From Nepenthes gracilis (lineage: Eukaryota; Streptophyta; Magnoliopsida; Caryophyllales; Nepenthaceae), in the NCBI GenBank assembly GCA_033239525.1, contig BSYO01000026.1, positions 2,294,001-2,358,000 on the forward strand: a stretch of DNA of 64,000 nucleotides, given 5' to 3'. Positions within the stretch are counted from its first letter, which is position 1. Every line of letters starts with the position of its first letter. Of this stretch, positions 24,069-36,295 are shown piece after piece. Both the position numbers and the translations under genes were made by a program. The notes under the pieces are model-generated. The model saw only the letters and a list, made by a program, of their open reading frames with translations, made no database searches and was not told the DNA's origin.

Positions 24069-25015
24069 TCGACAAGATCCCACATTTTTCGTTATAGTAT
24101 AAATGAATCTTATATTATAGTGTATAATTTCATGCATTTATTATTTCAAAATGAGTCGATTACTGGGATTTCAAGCTTTAAAATGCCATAAATGCTATTA
24201 TTTTATTAAAAAATAATAATTATATCATCATTTTGCATCTCTTTTTTCATAATTATCCAAAGAAAATAAGAAAAATAGTTACTTTAATCCAATAAATATC
24301 TATTATCACTATTTGTTTTGGTCGGTAGGCTAATGCAACAATGGCCATGTCAACGATACAATTTCTCATTTCTTAAATATAGTAGATATGATTGTCATAT
24401 CATTGCATATAATTTAATGTGTTATTTATAAATGAGCAGATACTCGATCTGATTGTTAACGTAAATCTGAAAGGATTATTGCATTAATGCGTATAATTAT
24501 ATGAAATATTTACTTTAAAACCAAATGAATACATGATTTCACCCTTTAAACACAGTATATATAGGCAGATATAACTCCATGCGATTCTTAACTTAAAATA
24601 AGGTGAATATATGATTTAATCCTTTAAGATTATCTAGGGTTTGATTCAATCTACCAATCACCTAGCAATCTCGAGGCTTATCAATTCAAGCGAAGTCTTT
24701 GGCCTACTTGGTTGATTATCAAGTCAATGTGAGTGAAATCTTAAAGTTTGATCGATGTTATAAAAAATCGGCCAAAATAATAATAAATTAATGCTACTAT
24801 TACTTCTTAATATTTTTGAAATTATTATCTATTTAATGAAATTTTTAATGTATCTTATGCAGTTTAAGTCATGGATAACATCGATAGTGAGAATGAAGAC
24901 GAAGTTCATGGAACACATTATGATAGAGGAATCAAATCAGTGAGTTACCAAATTCAATCCTTTTGCTCGATCAAGAAACTTCTGCACCATCTAAAGGTAA
25001 GATGAAAATCTCTTC

Positions 25016-25046
<31 letters not shown>

Positions 25047-27509
25047 ACCATTTGAAATGATGCATTCAAATTAATGTATACTTAATCCTTTCTAAGTTAT
25101 GAAAATCATTTAATTTCTTCTAACCGTTACATAAATTTTCTAATGAAAGTTAATTTTTTTAAAAGATAATAAGTGATACCAATAATACTATAATAATTAA
25201 TGAAAACAATTGTAATATTTTAATTTATGTAAATTTAAGCTCAATTAACCGATGAGTAAAAATGTTATATCAAATGCCATATAATAACCTGTTTTTTTTT
25301 TTTTTTTTTATAGTGCTTTCAATACTATATGTTCAACTAGAAATAAAAGCATATGAATTGTACAGTATGAAAATAAGAGTGCTATAAATACAACTAAATT
25401 ATATACTTTATTTCTTAATAGACATGTAAATAAATAACTCATAGCAACTATATTCTATATCTATATTTAAGATCTGAAAGGTACAATAACTGATCAAAAG
25501 ATAAATCAGATGAGCCATTCTTTCTCTGTTATATGTTATTTATAGTAGAGTTCTTTAGTTTACTTTATATCACACTAACCCAATTTTAATGAAAAAAAAA
25601 TTACATCAAAAAATTGAAATATCGCACTACGTACTTCTATTAACTCATTTTATATTTGTCTTTTATTATCTAGGTGGACATTCATTCAACTTTATTTTTT
25701 TGTAAAAAATAAATATATAATTATCTAATGCCATAAATTTTAAACCATATTTATAAAAATTAAAATGTATTTAATATATTTCCAACCTTATTTTGAAACT
25801 TTGATTTGACATATTTTAATATTTTTTGTGCTTTACATTTATAATTATTATACCAAACTTTTTATATCATCTTGATTAGACATAAACATTTTACACAAGG
25901 GATGATCGACCCTGTATTCCATAAATATAAATATAAATATATATAATAAGTATAATTCAATTAATAATTAGATTGAAAATTTTTACTTACCCCTGTAAAT
26001 TTTATATATTATAGTCACTTATTTCTTCAATAATAGTCTAATTTTTAACATTTTTATGAATAATATTGTAATTATTTTAAATTTATTATGTTAAAAAATA
26101 AGTATACACCCTTCCTTTCCCATAGAGATAGAAGTAAAAAAAGAATATCATTTTGCAAAATTACAGACATGAGCTTGTCTCGAGCTTGAAATTTGTGTCT
26201 CCAATGTGCTACCTTTGAACATTCAACTCTCAAACCCTCTTTTTTTATTTTAATTTTTGAAACTTATGATGGTGAGATGGGCTTGTGACAATTCAGACTT
26301 GAATCAATCGATCCGATTTGAATCGACCTTGTAAATAATTTATATCATAATTCTTCATTATAAATCTATTATAAATAAATTATTTATAAAGAATATTTAT
26401 TACAAATAAAATCTATTATCAACATACGAACATAAACTAATGGGATCGCAATCTAAATCAAATATCAAAATACTAAATAAACAATAAAAAAACCCCCACA
26501 CCATCTCTCAACATAGAAGCTTTTAGATTCTAAGTTCATTTTTACCTAAAATCTTTACAATAAATCTATAATCTCTGTTAATAGACTCTCAACCTATTCT
26601 ACTCCAAAATTAAGAAAATATAAGTGTAAATAAATACCCATCAAATGATATAATTAATAATGTCAAAATAAAATAAAGTATATCAAATAATTTTATATTG
26701 GATATAACTAAGTAGGGTTGTGATATATTAATTAGATATCTAGAATTTGCTCTTTCCTTACAAATGAGGTAAACTCTGATTGGTGAAAATTTTAAAAAAT
26801 AATATGTTGCATGAGCCTTGTTTTAGAAAGGGATTGTTATCAGAATTGTTTTTCTTCCATAATGGGCTGTGGTACAATGATTTTTGTTGGCCAGTTATTA
26901 TAAATATTTACTCCACATAAAGTATGTCTACTATAACCTTATGTTATAACCAACACAAACTAATTATAGAAAATTATGCCTCACTAATCAGAGTAAGTTA
27001 TATAAATATATTTTGTCTATATAATTTATTATAATATCATTTAAAAATATAAATAATTATAAATTATTTTAGATATATCCCTCTATACTGTTTTAGGCCA
27101 ATTCATTCTTTTATTTCTTTTAACTATAACTAATGCACATTTTTTTCATGCATGATTCATTAAATATAAGCTCTAAGTGTCTAAACTTCCTAAAATTATT
27201 TTTTCTGATATTATTTTTATATAGATATAATTTATAAATATTTATAAATATCATATTACTCTCCCACCATTTATTTTCTTTTTTTTTTTTTATTTTCTTT
27301 CCCCTTGAAAAAGGCTAGGGCTTCTGATTCATGGGAAGGACCCGGGAATCTAAAAAGGAATTCAGTTTCCTAATACTATTTGATTAGAGGCCATCCATTT
27401 GAGTACGACTCAAAGATGCCTATTTATGGCTTTTTTATCAGTAATTAATATTATGACAAATATTTTTAAAAAATAAAAAAATTTTAAAAATTACATTTAA
27501 AAAAAAAAT
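24069..27509. other. Intergenic, very AT-rich
   Basis: It contains a (TA)n run at about 25018-25041 and a poly-T tract near 25290-25309. One short exon-like piece is noted separately (24890-24996). Nothing else is recognised. Confidence 0.4.
24890..24996 (+). pseudogene. Possible orphan exon fragment
   Basis: A short stretch of coding-like composition is bounded by an acceptor-like TTATGCAG (about 24856-24863) and a donor-like AAAGGTAAG (about 24993). From the ATG at 24872 one frame gives an acidic start (MDNIDSENEDEV); the later half reads more protein-like in another frame (LPNSILLLDQETSAPSK), which suggests a frameshift. I do not recognise a family, and no neighbouring exon is visible. 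It may be a fragment of a transposase or host gene, or chance. Confidence 0.2.
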
Positions 27510-27600
27510 AGAGATTGTTAGATCACTTTAAATCCAACGACCATTTATGCATTTGATGGGCTCCTACGACGTCTACATTGGAGCCTATATTAATAAGAAG
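27510..27600 (+). repeat. Foldback arm next to the RRM-like gene 3' end
   Basis: The motif TTAGATCACTTTAAATCCAA...GGGCTCCTACGACG...GGAGCC matches the arms at 28985 and 39078 in the same orientation, and in inverted orientation the arm at 28830-28920. The next ~90 bp, to the gene end at 27651, also match 39166-39268, so arm and 3' flank were duplicated together. Confidence 0.55.
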
Positions 27601-27650
27601 TCAATACAAATTTGGACTTCATTTGCAATTTTAGGAGAAAGTGCTCACGA

Positions 27651-28544
27651 TCAACAGTGTTTTTTTCCTACAGAGAAGCCATTATGGGGTGGCAGCGAAC
27701 CAGGCCAAGCTGCTAGCGGATGTCCGGGAGCAGGCTGTGATCTTGGGCGCTTGGGAACGAATTTTCGTACCCATACATGCTTCCCATTTATGGTAAACTT
27801 CATCTTCTCGGCACCTTGCAAGATCAACTTGACCTTTGAAGCCGAGTTCACGACAATGCGAGCAAACAAGGGTTGCTCGTTTGCTTGCACATCCTGCATT
27901 TGGACAAACTCGATGCATTCTCCATAAATGGTTGTGAAGAATTCTATCACTTCCTCCTTGGACATCGGATATTCTTTAGAGAAAGTAACAAACATCGTTC
28001 TGTCATCAGGGTGCACCTCGACCACCGCTTCTCTTACCATGTCGAAGGGCCTTGGGATCTCAATGACATCTGCAGAGATTAAGAGATTGTTATTTCTCTC
28101 AATAACTTGCTCCATGAGGTCCTTCAATACCCGAATGTAAATATCGGCCACATACTTGGCCATTTTTTCAATGGTGCCGTCCTTATTGTCATGGACGTAA
28201 TTGAGCGGGATATCTCTCCTCGAGAAAGCACGAATCATGGGAATGTCGATGTTAGAGGAGGAAGCATCAAATGGGCATTTGGTGATCAAGTTGAGGCACA
28301 CCACCGCCTCATCAGCTAGCATGTTTACCACCGTTAACGATAGAGGCAGGATGTTATTGATGAGATCAAAGCAGCATGCTTGTCGCTCGAGCCAAAGGAA
28401 TAATGATAACACATGCATCGATTCAATGGGGTCACGAAAGAGGTTGAACACGAGGATGGCGTATAATGCTCGGTTGATATGATGGAAGAGATCCAGCTTT
28501 TCATCAAACATTATAGCGTTCATGTTTAGTGTAATTTTAAACAC
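27651..28544 (-). CDS. Plant RRM-like nucleic-acid-binding family protein
   Basis: This 297-aa ORF is intact. The N-terminal half (about residues 8-150: EKLDLFHHINRALY, DPIESMHVLSLFLWLER, LADEAVVCLNLI) matches a conserved plant family of unknown role. The C-terminal part (about 180-265) is the family's RRM-like domain: DDRTMFVTFSKEYPMSKEEV, FFTTIYGECIEFV, ARIVVNSASKVKLIL, FTINGKHVWVRKFVPKRP. Such domains usually bind RNA, but binding is inferred from fold only. The start at residue 8 (MNAIMFDEKL, 28523) fits the family better than residue 1. The central linker seems shorter than in family members I recall. A broken copy at 43789-46345 keeps the same upstream ~1 kb, so the promoter moved with the gene. 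Whether it is expressed cannot be told. Confidence 0.7.
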   Translation of the reverse strand: MFKITLNMNAIMFDEKLDLFHHINRALYAILVFNLFRDPIESMHVLSLFLWLERQACCFDLINNILPLSLTVVNMLADEAVVCLNLITKCPFDASSSNIDIPMIRAFSRRDIPLNYVHDNKDGTIEKMAKYVADIYIRVLKDLMEQVIERNNNLLISADVIEIPRPFDMVREAVVEVHPDDRTMFVTFSKEYPMSKEEVIEFFTTIYGECIEFVQMQDVQANEQPLFARIVVNSASKVKLILQGAEKMKFTINGKHVWVRKFVPKRPRSQPAPGHPLAAWPGSLPPHNGFSVGKKHC

Positions 28545-28811
28545 AAAAACGTAGGATTGATATCTCTCGAATTCCTTTTCTTGTATAAGTGAAATTATAT
28601 TATTCTTTTGGTTAATAAGTAGAAATTCGGGGTAAATTTATAGGTTATAGATACATGAAAATTTTGGCAATATAATTATTAAGTTGAATATTTGAGGGTC
28701 GATTTTGTTTTCAGATTGATTAATGACTTGTTATGGGAAGTTATTCTTGATATTGCTAGGTTTAGGAGACAATCACTCTCTAAGGGACGATTTTCCTGCA
28801 AAATAAAGACA

Positions 28812-29095
28812 AGGCTAGAGTCCCTACATGCTCCTACTAAAATGCTTGTAGGAGCGCCTCTCACGTATTGTTGGCCGTTAGATTTGGGATCCAATGACCA
28901 TCATTTTATATTTTAGATAATTTGATGCTCTAGCATTAGACAGAAAAAATAAACAAAACTTATTTCATATTTTTTAAAAATATATAAAATGAGAGTTGTA
29001 GGATCATGTTGTATTCAACCGCTGTGTGCGAATGGGAGGGGCTCCTACGCGTCTTCGGATAGGAGTCCCCTCTCAATCCGATATGGGAGCACATT
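28812..29095. mobile_element. Foldback (inverted-repeat) element upstream of RRM-like gene
   Basis: Two ~95-bp arms lie head to head. The left one (28812-28920) contains GTAGGAGCGCCTCTCACG and GGATCCAATGACC. The right one (28985-29095) contains GGGAGGGGCTCCTACGCG and TAGGAGTCCCCTCTC. The reverse complement of the right arm aligns with the left. The homologous locus at 45.83 kb lacks this segment, so it is an insertion into the gene's upstream region. Confidence 0.55.
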
Positions 29096-29727
29096 TCATA
29101 TTAACTACACAGGGATTGTGATGAAAATACAAGTCAGATAATTTAAAATTTTATGTAACTTTCTTTATTAATATTTTCGATTCTGAAAAAAGTCCCACTA
29201 TGTCTCCATATTAGTATACGTTAATGTGATATATTGATCGATATGTATTAGTTTTTATCTCGAGTTTCACACTTGAAAGCCTAAATTCATATATTTTAAA
29301 CAAACTCAAATCTTTTGAGAAGTTTAAATCGATATATATAATAAAGTAATAAAAAAATATATATGAAACATTTTGAGATATTTTTTCAATAATGTATAAT
29401 GATATCTATCAAGCTGAATTTTAATTGCATTAACTAAATCTCCTCAAAAATTAAAAAAAAAAACATGTTATATAATTTATTAAATTTTAGTATATAACTC
29501 ATTTTATATTTAATCATAAGATAAAAAATTACATCTATAATATCTGATACCGATATTTTAATCCATCGTTTTTTCCCTTTTTGCTACTATATATATATTT
29601 GCAATAAGTAAAATCTATTCAGCTTTTTACTCCCTAATTTTTTTAATTTAGAATTATTTTTTTAAGATTATTGTATTTTTTGAATTTAGAATTATTTTTT
29701 TTTGGTGATTTTTGGGTTGACAAAATA
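29096..29727. repeat. Upstream flank of the RRM-like unit, duplicated at 45.85-46.35 kb
   Basis: Blocks such as ACTATGTCTCCATATT, CATATATTTTAAA, ATTTTAATTGCATTAACTAA and TCTATAATATCTGATACCGA have counterparts in the same order at 45.93-46.29 kb. The right half is AT-rich, with a duplicated AATTTAGAATTATTTTTTT near 29650-29700. Similarity stops about 29727. Confidence 0.6.
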
Positions 29728-30600
29728 ACACAAGCTCACGTATGGTACGTAATAGACAAACAGATTGATGAAATCCTCCCAGGGTCCATGAATATCGCAT
29801 CTGGTTTAATTAAATTTCCATTTACTATTAAATTAATTAAATTTGGCAACAACTTAAAGACGAAAAATCAAATGAAAATTCATGAGGCATTATTAACTTA
29901 ACCATCAACATTGATGAAGGAATGAGAGAAATTATTATATAGTTTATTATAGTAGTAATATCATTCATACAGTGACTTCTACACCCACTTATATTAAAAT
30001 TATTAAAAATAAATGTAAAATTTATTTTTTTAAAAAACTTTTTCTCTTTTTTGCCTATCTCTATTTACACCAATTTTGATAATTTTGATAGAAATAGGTG
30101 TATAAGTATGTAAATATTATTGCAAATTATCATATAGAAGGAAATTATTATATAGTCAATCATACAATCAAATGCAAATTATTATATAGTTACATTCATT
30201 TGTTGAAAAATAATTTGCATATATATATATGTTAGGTGATTAAATTCAAGTCTTTTGTGAGGATGAAGTGTTCCTGACCCAAAATCGGGATATTAATAAA
30301 ACCAGACTCTAATTTAATACATTCAAATCCCAAATTAAATTTCATTAACATAAAATTAGACTTTAATTTAAGCCATAAATAAATATTAAATTACCCGATT
30401 TAAAATCAAACCAAATGTTGGGAAACGAACCTACAATGATGCCTTTAAATGGTTTAGATTGTAATGTGCGAGCTTTAAAATTATAAATTTGATTGTAATT
30501 AATTAAGTTAAGAAAAAGAAATTTTGAGATCAAACAAAAAATTAGATCAAAGTTAACTTTAAATCGAGTCATATCAGATTGAATGATACTTGACTAGCAC
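29728..30600. other. Intergenic, AT-rich
   Basis: No gene or repeat family is recognised. ATTATATAG words recur between about 29930 and 30190, but I see no clear tandem structure. Confidence 0.4.
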
Positions 30601-30739
30601 CTAACGTGTGCACCTATATGTGCTAGGTAGAGAGGTCACACCTAAAAGATATATGGCTAGTTTTTGAACGGACTTTTGATAAATTATCAACATTTGATAC
30701 GTGCTCGAGGGACACTCAATGGCAGTTTTGGCAGATTGG
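30601..30739 (+). repeat. Left flank of copia, probably part of an older interrupted LTR
   Basis: Together with 36296-36600 it resembles the upstream half of an LTR: the end GGCAGATTGG also occurs at the matching place of the 18.3-20.4 kb repeat (opposite strand). The similarity is short, so this is tentative. Confidence 0.25.
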
Positions 30740-31502
30740 CGTTGGGGATCACTCCCGTGAAGAAGCTTTTGTGATCGAAGAAATTGGGCTGAGCACGAAG
30801 GTGCTGTTTTATAAAGGAAAGAAGTTCCGATCAATGGGGAGTTGACCGAATGGACGGTCAACGGGTTGTTGACCGGATGAACGACTAACGGGGAGTTGAC
30901 CGGTTTGGCGGTTAAGTAAGCCGGTTTCACTGAGAGATTCCAAAAGAGCAAATTTCAGACGGATAATAGGGGTGTTGACCGGTCTCGTGAAGAATGCGAA
31001 CGGCCAACGGTTGGCTACCCGTCAGGTAATACAGAACAGCGCCAGCTCAGCAGATTTTCTGGAGATACATGATCTCAGACGATTTTGCAGGAGCCGTATT
31101 TTTGGACAGGGGAATATTCATATTGTTGGAAGGAACCGGTTCTATCCTTTTATGTATTGAATATTGTCCTATATATCCTTTTTGATATGTGTGTGTGAGT
31201 GATGAAGTGTAAGAGAGAGTAGGAGAGAAAAACGGTGAAGGAAGCAGAAACCGATAGTAATTGTGTGTGTTGCTATTGCTCTGTTCTTCAATATTTCCTT
31301 GTTCTCTACTGTGTAACGGGGAATTTGTTCCCAAATCGCCCACATAGTGAAATACGTTTGGTGGACGGATCGTCCCGTGATTTTTTCTCTTGATTGATAA
31401 GGGTTTTCCACGTAAAAATTCTTGTTTTGATTGTTCTTCTTCGTTCATCTTCCTTACTAAGTGATTTGAGTGGGAGAAAGTCTGTCGCCATATTTCCCAT
31501 CA
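30740..31502 (+). mobile_element. 5' LTR of copia element
   Basis: It starts CGTTGGGGATC (TGTTGGGGATC in the 3' copy) and ends CCCATCA. The U3 holds the W-box-like cluster noted below. A TATA-like CCTATATATCC near 31170 is followed by a purine/GT-rich leader where the transcript probably starts (about 31.2 kb). Minus-strand ORFs here are shadows. Confidence 0.92.
30838..30990 (+). promoter_or_regulatory. W-box-like cluster in copia U3
   Basis: TTGACC, or its reverse complement GGTCAA, occurs five times within about 145 bp, roughly 180-330 bp upstream of the TATA-like site. TTGAC(C/T) is the core bound by plant WRKY factors, and Tnt1-type LTRs are known to be stress-induced. Activity is inference. 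The 3' LTR has lost or altered some of the sites. Confidence 0.55.
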
Positions 31503-31504
31503 AA

Positions 31505-31516
31505 TGGTATCAGAGC
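31505..31516 (+). other. Primer-binding site (initiator tRNA-Met)
   Basis: TGGTATCAGAGC lies 2 bp after the 5' LTR end. It is the standard copia primer site complementary to the 3' end of initiator tRNA-Met. Confidence 0.95.
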
Positions 31517-31537
31517 CAGGTTCCAAATTCTGTTTTA

Positions 31538-34500
31538 ATGGCATCCTCGTCGTCAAAGAATCTGCCGTTCAACATTGAGCAATTCAACGGGCAGGGTAAC
31601 TTCATTCTCTGGCAAGAGAGGGTGAAGAACATTCTGACGAGGGAAGGGACAGTGAAGGCATTGAAAAAGAAGGACGAAAAACCTGAAAATCTAACCGACG
31701 ATGAATGGCAAGACAAGAGAGATTTTGCAAACTGTACCATTAAGCTGTGCTTGGCGGACAATACTCTCCAAGAAGTTCTTGGTCTAACTGATCCGGTGGA
31801 GGTCTGGGAGAAGCTAGAGAGTCGTTACAAGTCCAAATATCTGACAATCAGACTGCACATAAAGAAGCAATTTTATAGCTTACGGTTATTAGAAGGAGGG
31901 AGTTTTGAAAAACACTTGGACGAGTTTAACCGAATATTGACGCAGATGTCTGTTCTTGATGAGAAAATCAAGGAGGAGGACAAGGCGTTGGTCCTGTTAG
32001 CTTCTCTGCCAGCCACTTATGATCATATCGTCACAACCTTACTGTTCGGCAAGGATACTTTAAGGTTGGATGAAGTTATTGCCTCTCTGCTCATGAACGA
32101 GTCCAGAAGGTCACAAGGAACCTCACCGTCTTCTCATTCTGAGGTCCTGGTGACCGAATTTAGGAGAAGAAGCAGAGGTCGCCACCAGAAACCAGGAGAA
32201 AAGGGTCGCAGCAAGTCACGATCCAGATACCAAAACCTGGAGTGCCATCATTGCGGCAAAAGGGGCCACATCAAGAAGTATTGCTTCAAATGGAAGCGGA
32301 AAAATACAGAGAAGGAGAAAAGTGACAAAGGACGTGGGGAGGAAACGTCCTCCGTCTTAGTAGTCACAAGTGGAGATCTCCTGTTTACATGTCAAGGGGA
32401 GGTGGCAAACCTGACAGACATGGAATCCGGCTGGGTAATTGATTCGGTTGCTACTCTACATGTCACGTTCAGAAAGGGACTGTTTACATCCTATACTCCA
32501 GGAGATTTTGGAGTAATTAGGATGGACAATAAAGGAACGTCTCCCGTTGTAGGCAGAGGAGATATCATTCTGGTCACAAATAATGGCACGAAGCTGCTGC
32601 TGAAGGATGTGCATCACGTTCCTGACATCCGTTTGAATGTCATCTCAGCCAGTCGGCTAGATGATGAAAGTTACTGCAACACCTTCTGTGAAGGTGAGTA
32701 GAAGTTGACAACGGGGTCTCTTGTTGCAGCGAGAGGAAAAAAGTGCTCCGGTCTGTATGTGATGAAAGTCTGTGCCATGGCAAGAGATGTGAACGCTGTA
32801 ATTTGTAAGGAGATAGAAGATTTGTGGCACAGGAGGCTGGGCCACATGAGTGAAAGGAGATTGTCTCACTTGGCCAGGAAGGGTCTAATCAATGGGATGA
32901 AGGAGGACGGGATGAAAACGTGTCCCCACTGCTTGGCCGGGAAATAAAGAAGAGTTTCCTTCAATGGAGTTTTGTCAAGCCCAAATACCGGACTACTTGA
33001 TCTCATCCACACGGATGTGTGTGGTCCATTCAAAGAGAAGTCTATCGGTGGTGCTCAGTATTTTGTTTCCTTTATTGACGACTGTTCAAGAAGGCTGTGG
33101 GTTTACCCACTGAAGACCAAGGATCAGGTTCTTGATATTTTTGAGCAGTTTCATGCTCTTGTGGAGCGTCAGGCGGGGAAGAAACTGAAGACCGTCCAAA
33201 GTGACAACGGCGGAGAATATTTAGGACCTTTTGATGCTTACTGCCGATCACATGGTATTAGGCATCAGAAAATACCACCGAAGACACCTCAGCTGAATGG
33301 AGTAGCAGAACGGATGAATTGTACACTCTTGGAGAGAGTACGTTGTATGCTCTCTGAAGCAAAACTTCATGCTACGTTCTGGGCAGAAGCACTCCGGACG
33401 GCGACCTACATTGTCAACAGGTCGCCGAGTAAGTCTCTGATGGGTGAACTGGCGGAGAAGATATAGACGGGCGTAGAGCCATCCTATGATCATTTGCGTA
33501 TGTTCTGATGTAAAGCATTCGTACACGTCCCAAGAGACGAAAGGATGAAACTGGAGCCAAAGACAATGCAATGCGTTTTTCTGGGCTATGGAGAGGATGA
33601 GTTGGGCTACAGATTTTATGATCTTGCCACCAGGAAACTTGTCCGGTCAAGAGATGTAGCCTTTGTCGAGAATGAGACAATTGAAGACATTGACAGGAGG
33701 GCAAATTATAATGATGAACATACGAACAAAGTTAGTATAGAAGATGCCCGTCCTATATCATTGGAAGGCGATAATTGTGGTCCTGAGGCAGTTGAGGATA
33801 CCGGAGAAGAGGTCATGATGCCTGATGATGACCAGACTAAGGCCATTCCTCAACCGGCCGAAGAAGTTTCTGTTAGACGATCTTCTCGGAACAGACGACC
33901 GTCCGTTCGTCTGCCCCCCAGGGAATATGTTATGCTTACTGATACCGGTGAGCCTGAAGATTATGAAGATGTTGTAAACGGCGAAAGCAAGGAGAAATGG
34001 CTGGAGGTCATGAAGGATGAGATGAGTTCTCTTCATGAGAACCATACCTTTGATCTTGTTAAACTTCCTAAGGGAAATAAGGCTCTGAAGAATAAATGGG
34101 TCTTTCGGTTGAAAACGGACGAGAATACCAAGGAGCCAAGATACAAGGCTCGACTGGTGGTGAAAGGTTTTGGACAAAGGAAAGGAATTGATTTTGATGA
34201 GATATTTGCTCCGGTAGTGAAAATGTCTTCCATACGAGTGGTGTTGGGTCTGGCTGCCACCCAGGACCTTGAGGTGGAGCAAATGGATGTCCGAACTTTA
34301 TTCCTCCATGGAGACCTTGAGGAGGAGGTTTTCATGGAACAGCCAGAAGGCTTTGAGGCTAAAGGAAAGGAACAACTTGTATGCCATTTGAAGAAAAGTC
34401 TGTATGGCCTAAAGCAAGCTCCTCGACAGTGGTACAAGAAGTTTGAGTCTGTTATGGCAGGCCAAGGGTACCGACGGACTACTCGAGACCACTGCATTTT

Positions 34501-35524
34501 TGTGCAGAGATTTGCTGGTGATGATTTTGTCATTCTTCTTCTATATGTGGATGACATGTTAATAGTTGAACGAAATGGTACTTGAATAAAGGAGCTGAAA
34601 AAGCAACTTGGGCAGTCATTTGCTATGAAGGACCTTGGATCGGCGAAGCAAATTCTGGGAGTCAGAATTATACGCGATCGGAAGGCTAGAAAATTGTGGC
34701 TGTCTCAAGAAAGCTACATTGAAAAAGTGCTCCAACGGTTCAACATGGACAAATCGAAGCCCGTGAGCACACCTTTGGCGAATTATTACAAACTGAGCAC
34801 TCGTCAATGTCCGTCCTTGGATGACGAGAAGAGATATATGAAAGGCGTGCCCTATTCCTCTGCTGTGGGAAGCCTTATGTATGCCTTGGTGTGTACCAGA
34901 CTGGACATAGCTCATGCGGTCGGGACAGTTAGCCATTTTCTGTCCAATCCGGGAAAGGAGCACTGGTCCGCAGTGAAGTGGATCATGAGATATATTCGGG
35001 GCACTTCCAAGAGGTGCTTGTGTCATGGAAGTGATAAACCACAGTTGGTGGGATACTCAGATGCGGATATGGCCGGAGATGTTGACACACGCAAATTCAC
35101 ATCGAGTTACTTGGTGAAATTTGCGGACGATGCAGTTTCTTGGCAGTCCAAGCTGTAAAACTGTGTAGCTCTATCCACAACTGAAGCCCAATATATTGCA
35201 ATTACAGAGACGTGCAAGGAGATGCTGTGGATGAAGGAATTTGTTCAAGAATTGGATCTTCAACAGGAGAAGTACAGTATACTCTGTGATAGTCAGAGTG
35301 CAATACATCTCTGCAAGAATTCTTCGTTTCACTCGAGATCCAAGCATATTGATGTTCGGTACCATTGGGTGAGGGACGTGCTGGAAGCTGGTCTATTATC
35401 ACTTGAGAAGATTGGTACTGAAGACAATGGAGTAGACATGATGACTAAGATTATAACAAGAGGAAAGAATGAAGTATGCTGCAAGATAGCCGGGCTAATG
35501 GATCCAACTTCCTCATGGTCGTGA
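31538..35524 (+). pseudogene. copia gag-pol polyprotein, single frame with six stops
   Basis: The whole region stays in one frame from ATG 31538 (MASSSSKNLP) to TGA 35522, without frameshift. Domains in order: gag with the UBN2-type block and zinc knuckle CHHCGKRGHIKKYC (32243-32284); protease with DSV in place of DSG (32441); integrase with H..H..C..C (about 32.82-32.94 kb) and D, D, E in HTDVCGPF, QSDNGGEY and VAERMN; RT with YVDD (34544-34555); RNase H with SDADMAGD and DSQSA, but TEAQY where TEAEY is expected. In-frame stops lie near 32699, 32945, 33464, 33507, 34583 and 35156. Most look like single changes from Trp, Gln or Gly codons. The element cannot make a full polyprotein, and protease and RNase H each lost a key residue. 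Confidence 0.93.
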
Positions 35525-35533
35525 GGGGAAGTT
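35523..35533 (+). other. Polypurine tract of copia
   Basis: GAGGGGAAG immediately before the 3' LTR serves as the plus-strand primer in reverse transcription. It directly follows the gag-pol stop. Confidence 0.8.
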
Positions 35534-36295
35534 TGTTGGGGATCACTCCCGTGAAAAAACTTTTGCGATCGAAGAAATTGGGCTGAGCATGAAGGTGTTG
35601 TTTTATAAAAGAAAGAAGTTCCGGTCAATGGGGAGTTGATCGGATGGACGGTCAACGGGTTGTTGACCGGATGAACGGCTAACGGGGAGTTGACCGGTTG
35701 GCGGTTAAGTAAGCCGGTTTCATTGAGAGATTCCAAAAGAGCAAATTTCAGACGGTCAACAGGGGTGTTGATCGGTCTCGTGAAGAACGCAGACGGCCAA
35801 CGGTTGGCCGCCCGCCAAGTAATACAGAACAGCTCCAGCTCAGCAGATTTTGTGGAGATATATGATCTCAGATAATTTTACAGGAGCCGTATTTTTGGAC
35901 AGGGGAATATTCATATTGTTGGAAGGAACCGGTTCTATCCTTTTATGTATTGAATATTGCCCTATATATCCTTTTTGATATGTGTGTGTGAGTGATGAAG
36001 TGTAAGAGAGAGTAGGAGAGAAAAACGGTGAAGGAAGCAGAAACCGATAGTAATTGTGTGTGTTGCTATTGCTCTGTTCTTCAATATTTCCTTGTTCTCT
36101 ACTGTGTAACGGGGAATTTGTTCCCAAATCGCCCACATAGTGAAATACGTTTGGTGGACGGATCGTCCCGTGATTTTTTCTCTTGATTGATAAGGGTTTT
36201 CCACGTAAAAATTCTTGTTTTGATTATTCTTCTTCGTTAATCTTCCTTACTAAGTGATTTGAGTGGGAGAAAGTCTGTCGCCATATTTCCCATCA
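35534..36295 (+). mobile_element. 3' LTR of copia element
   Basis: It starts TGTTGGGG and ends CCCATCA, 762 bp. Compared with the 5' LTR, about 29 differences and one indel fall in the first ~350 bp and only about 3 in the last ~410 bp. Confidence 0.93.

Larger units (their letters stand above)
30740..36295 (+). mobile_element. Nearly complete Ty1/copia element (Tork/Tnt1-like)
   Basis: Both LTRs (763 and 762 bp) are present, with tRNA-Met primer site, a gag-pol region in copia order (gag, protease, integrase, RT, RNase H) and a polypurine tract. The gag and pol motifs resemble the Tork/Tnt1 lineage. The LTRs differ at roughly 32 sites, about 4%, pointing to an insertion of very roughly one to two million years at usual plant rates. 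The 5-bp flanks (ATTGG and GCTTG) do not match, so no target duplication is seen. The first base of the left LTR is C in place of T. Confidence 0.95.

Noticed and set aside
27682..27918. 78-aa minus ORF MHRVCPNAG...
   Set aside because: It is an out-of-frame shadow of the RRM-like gene.
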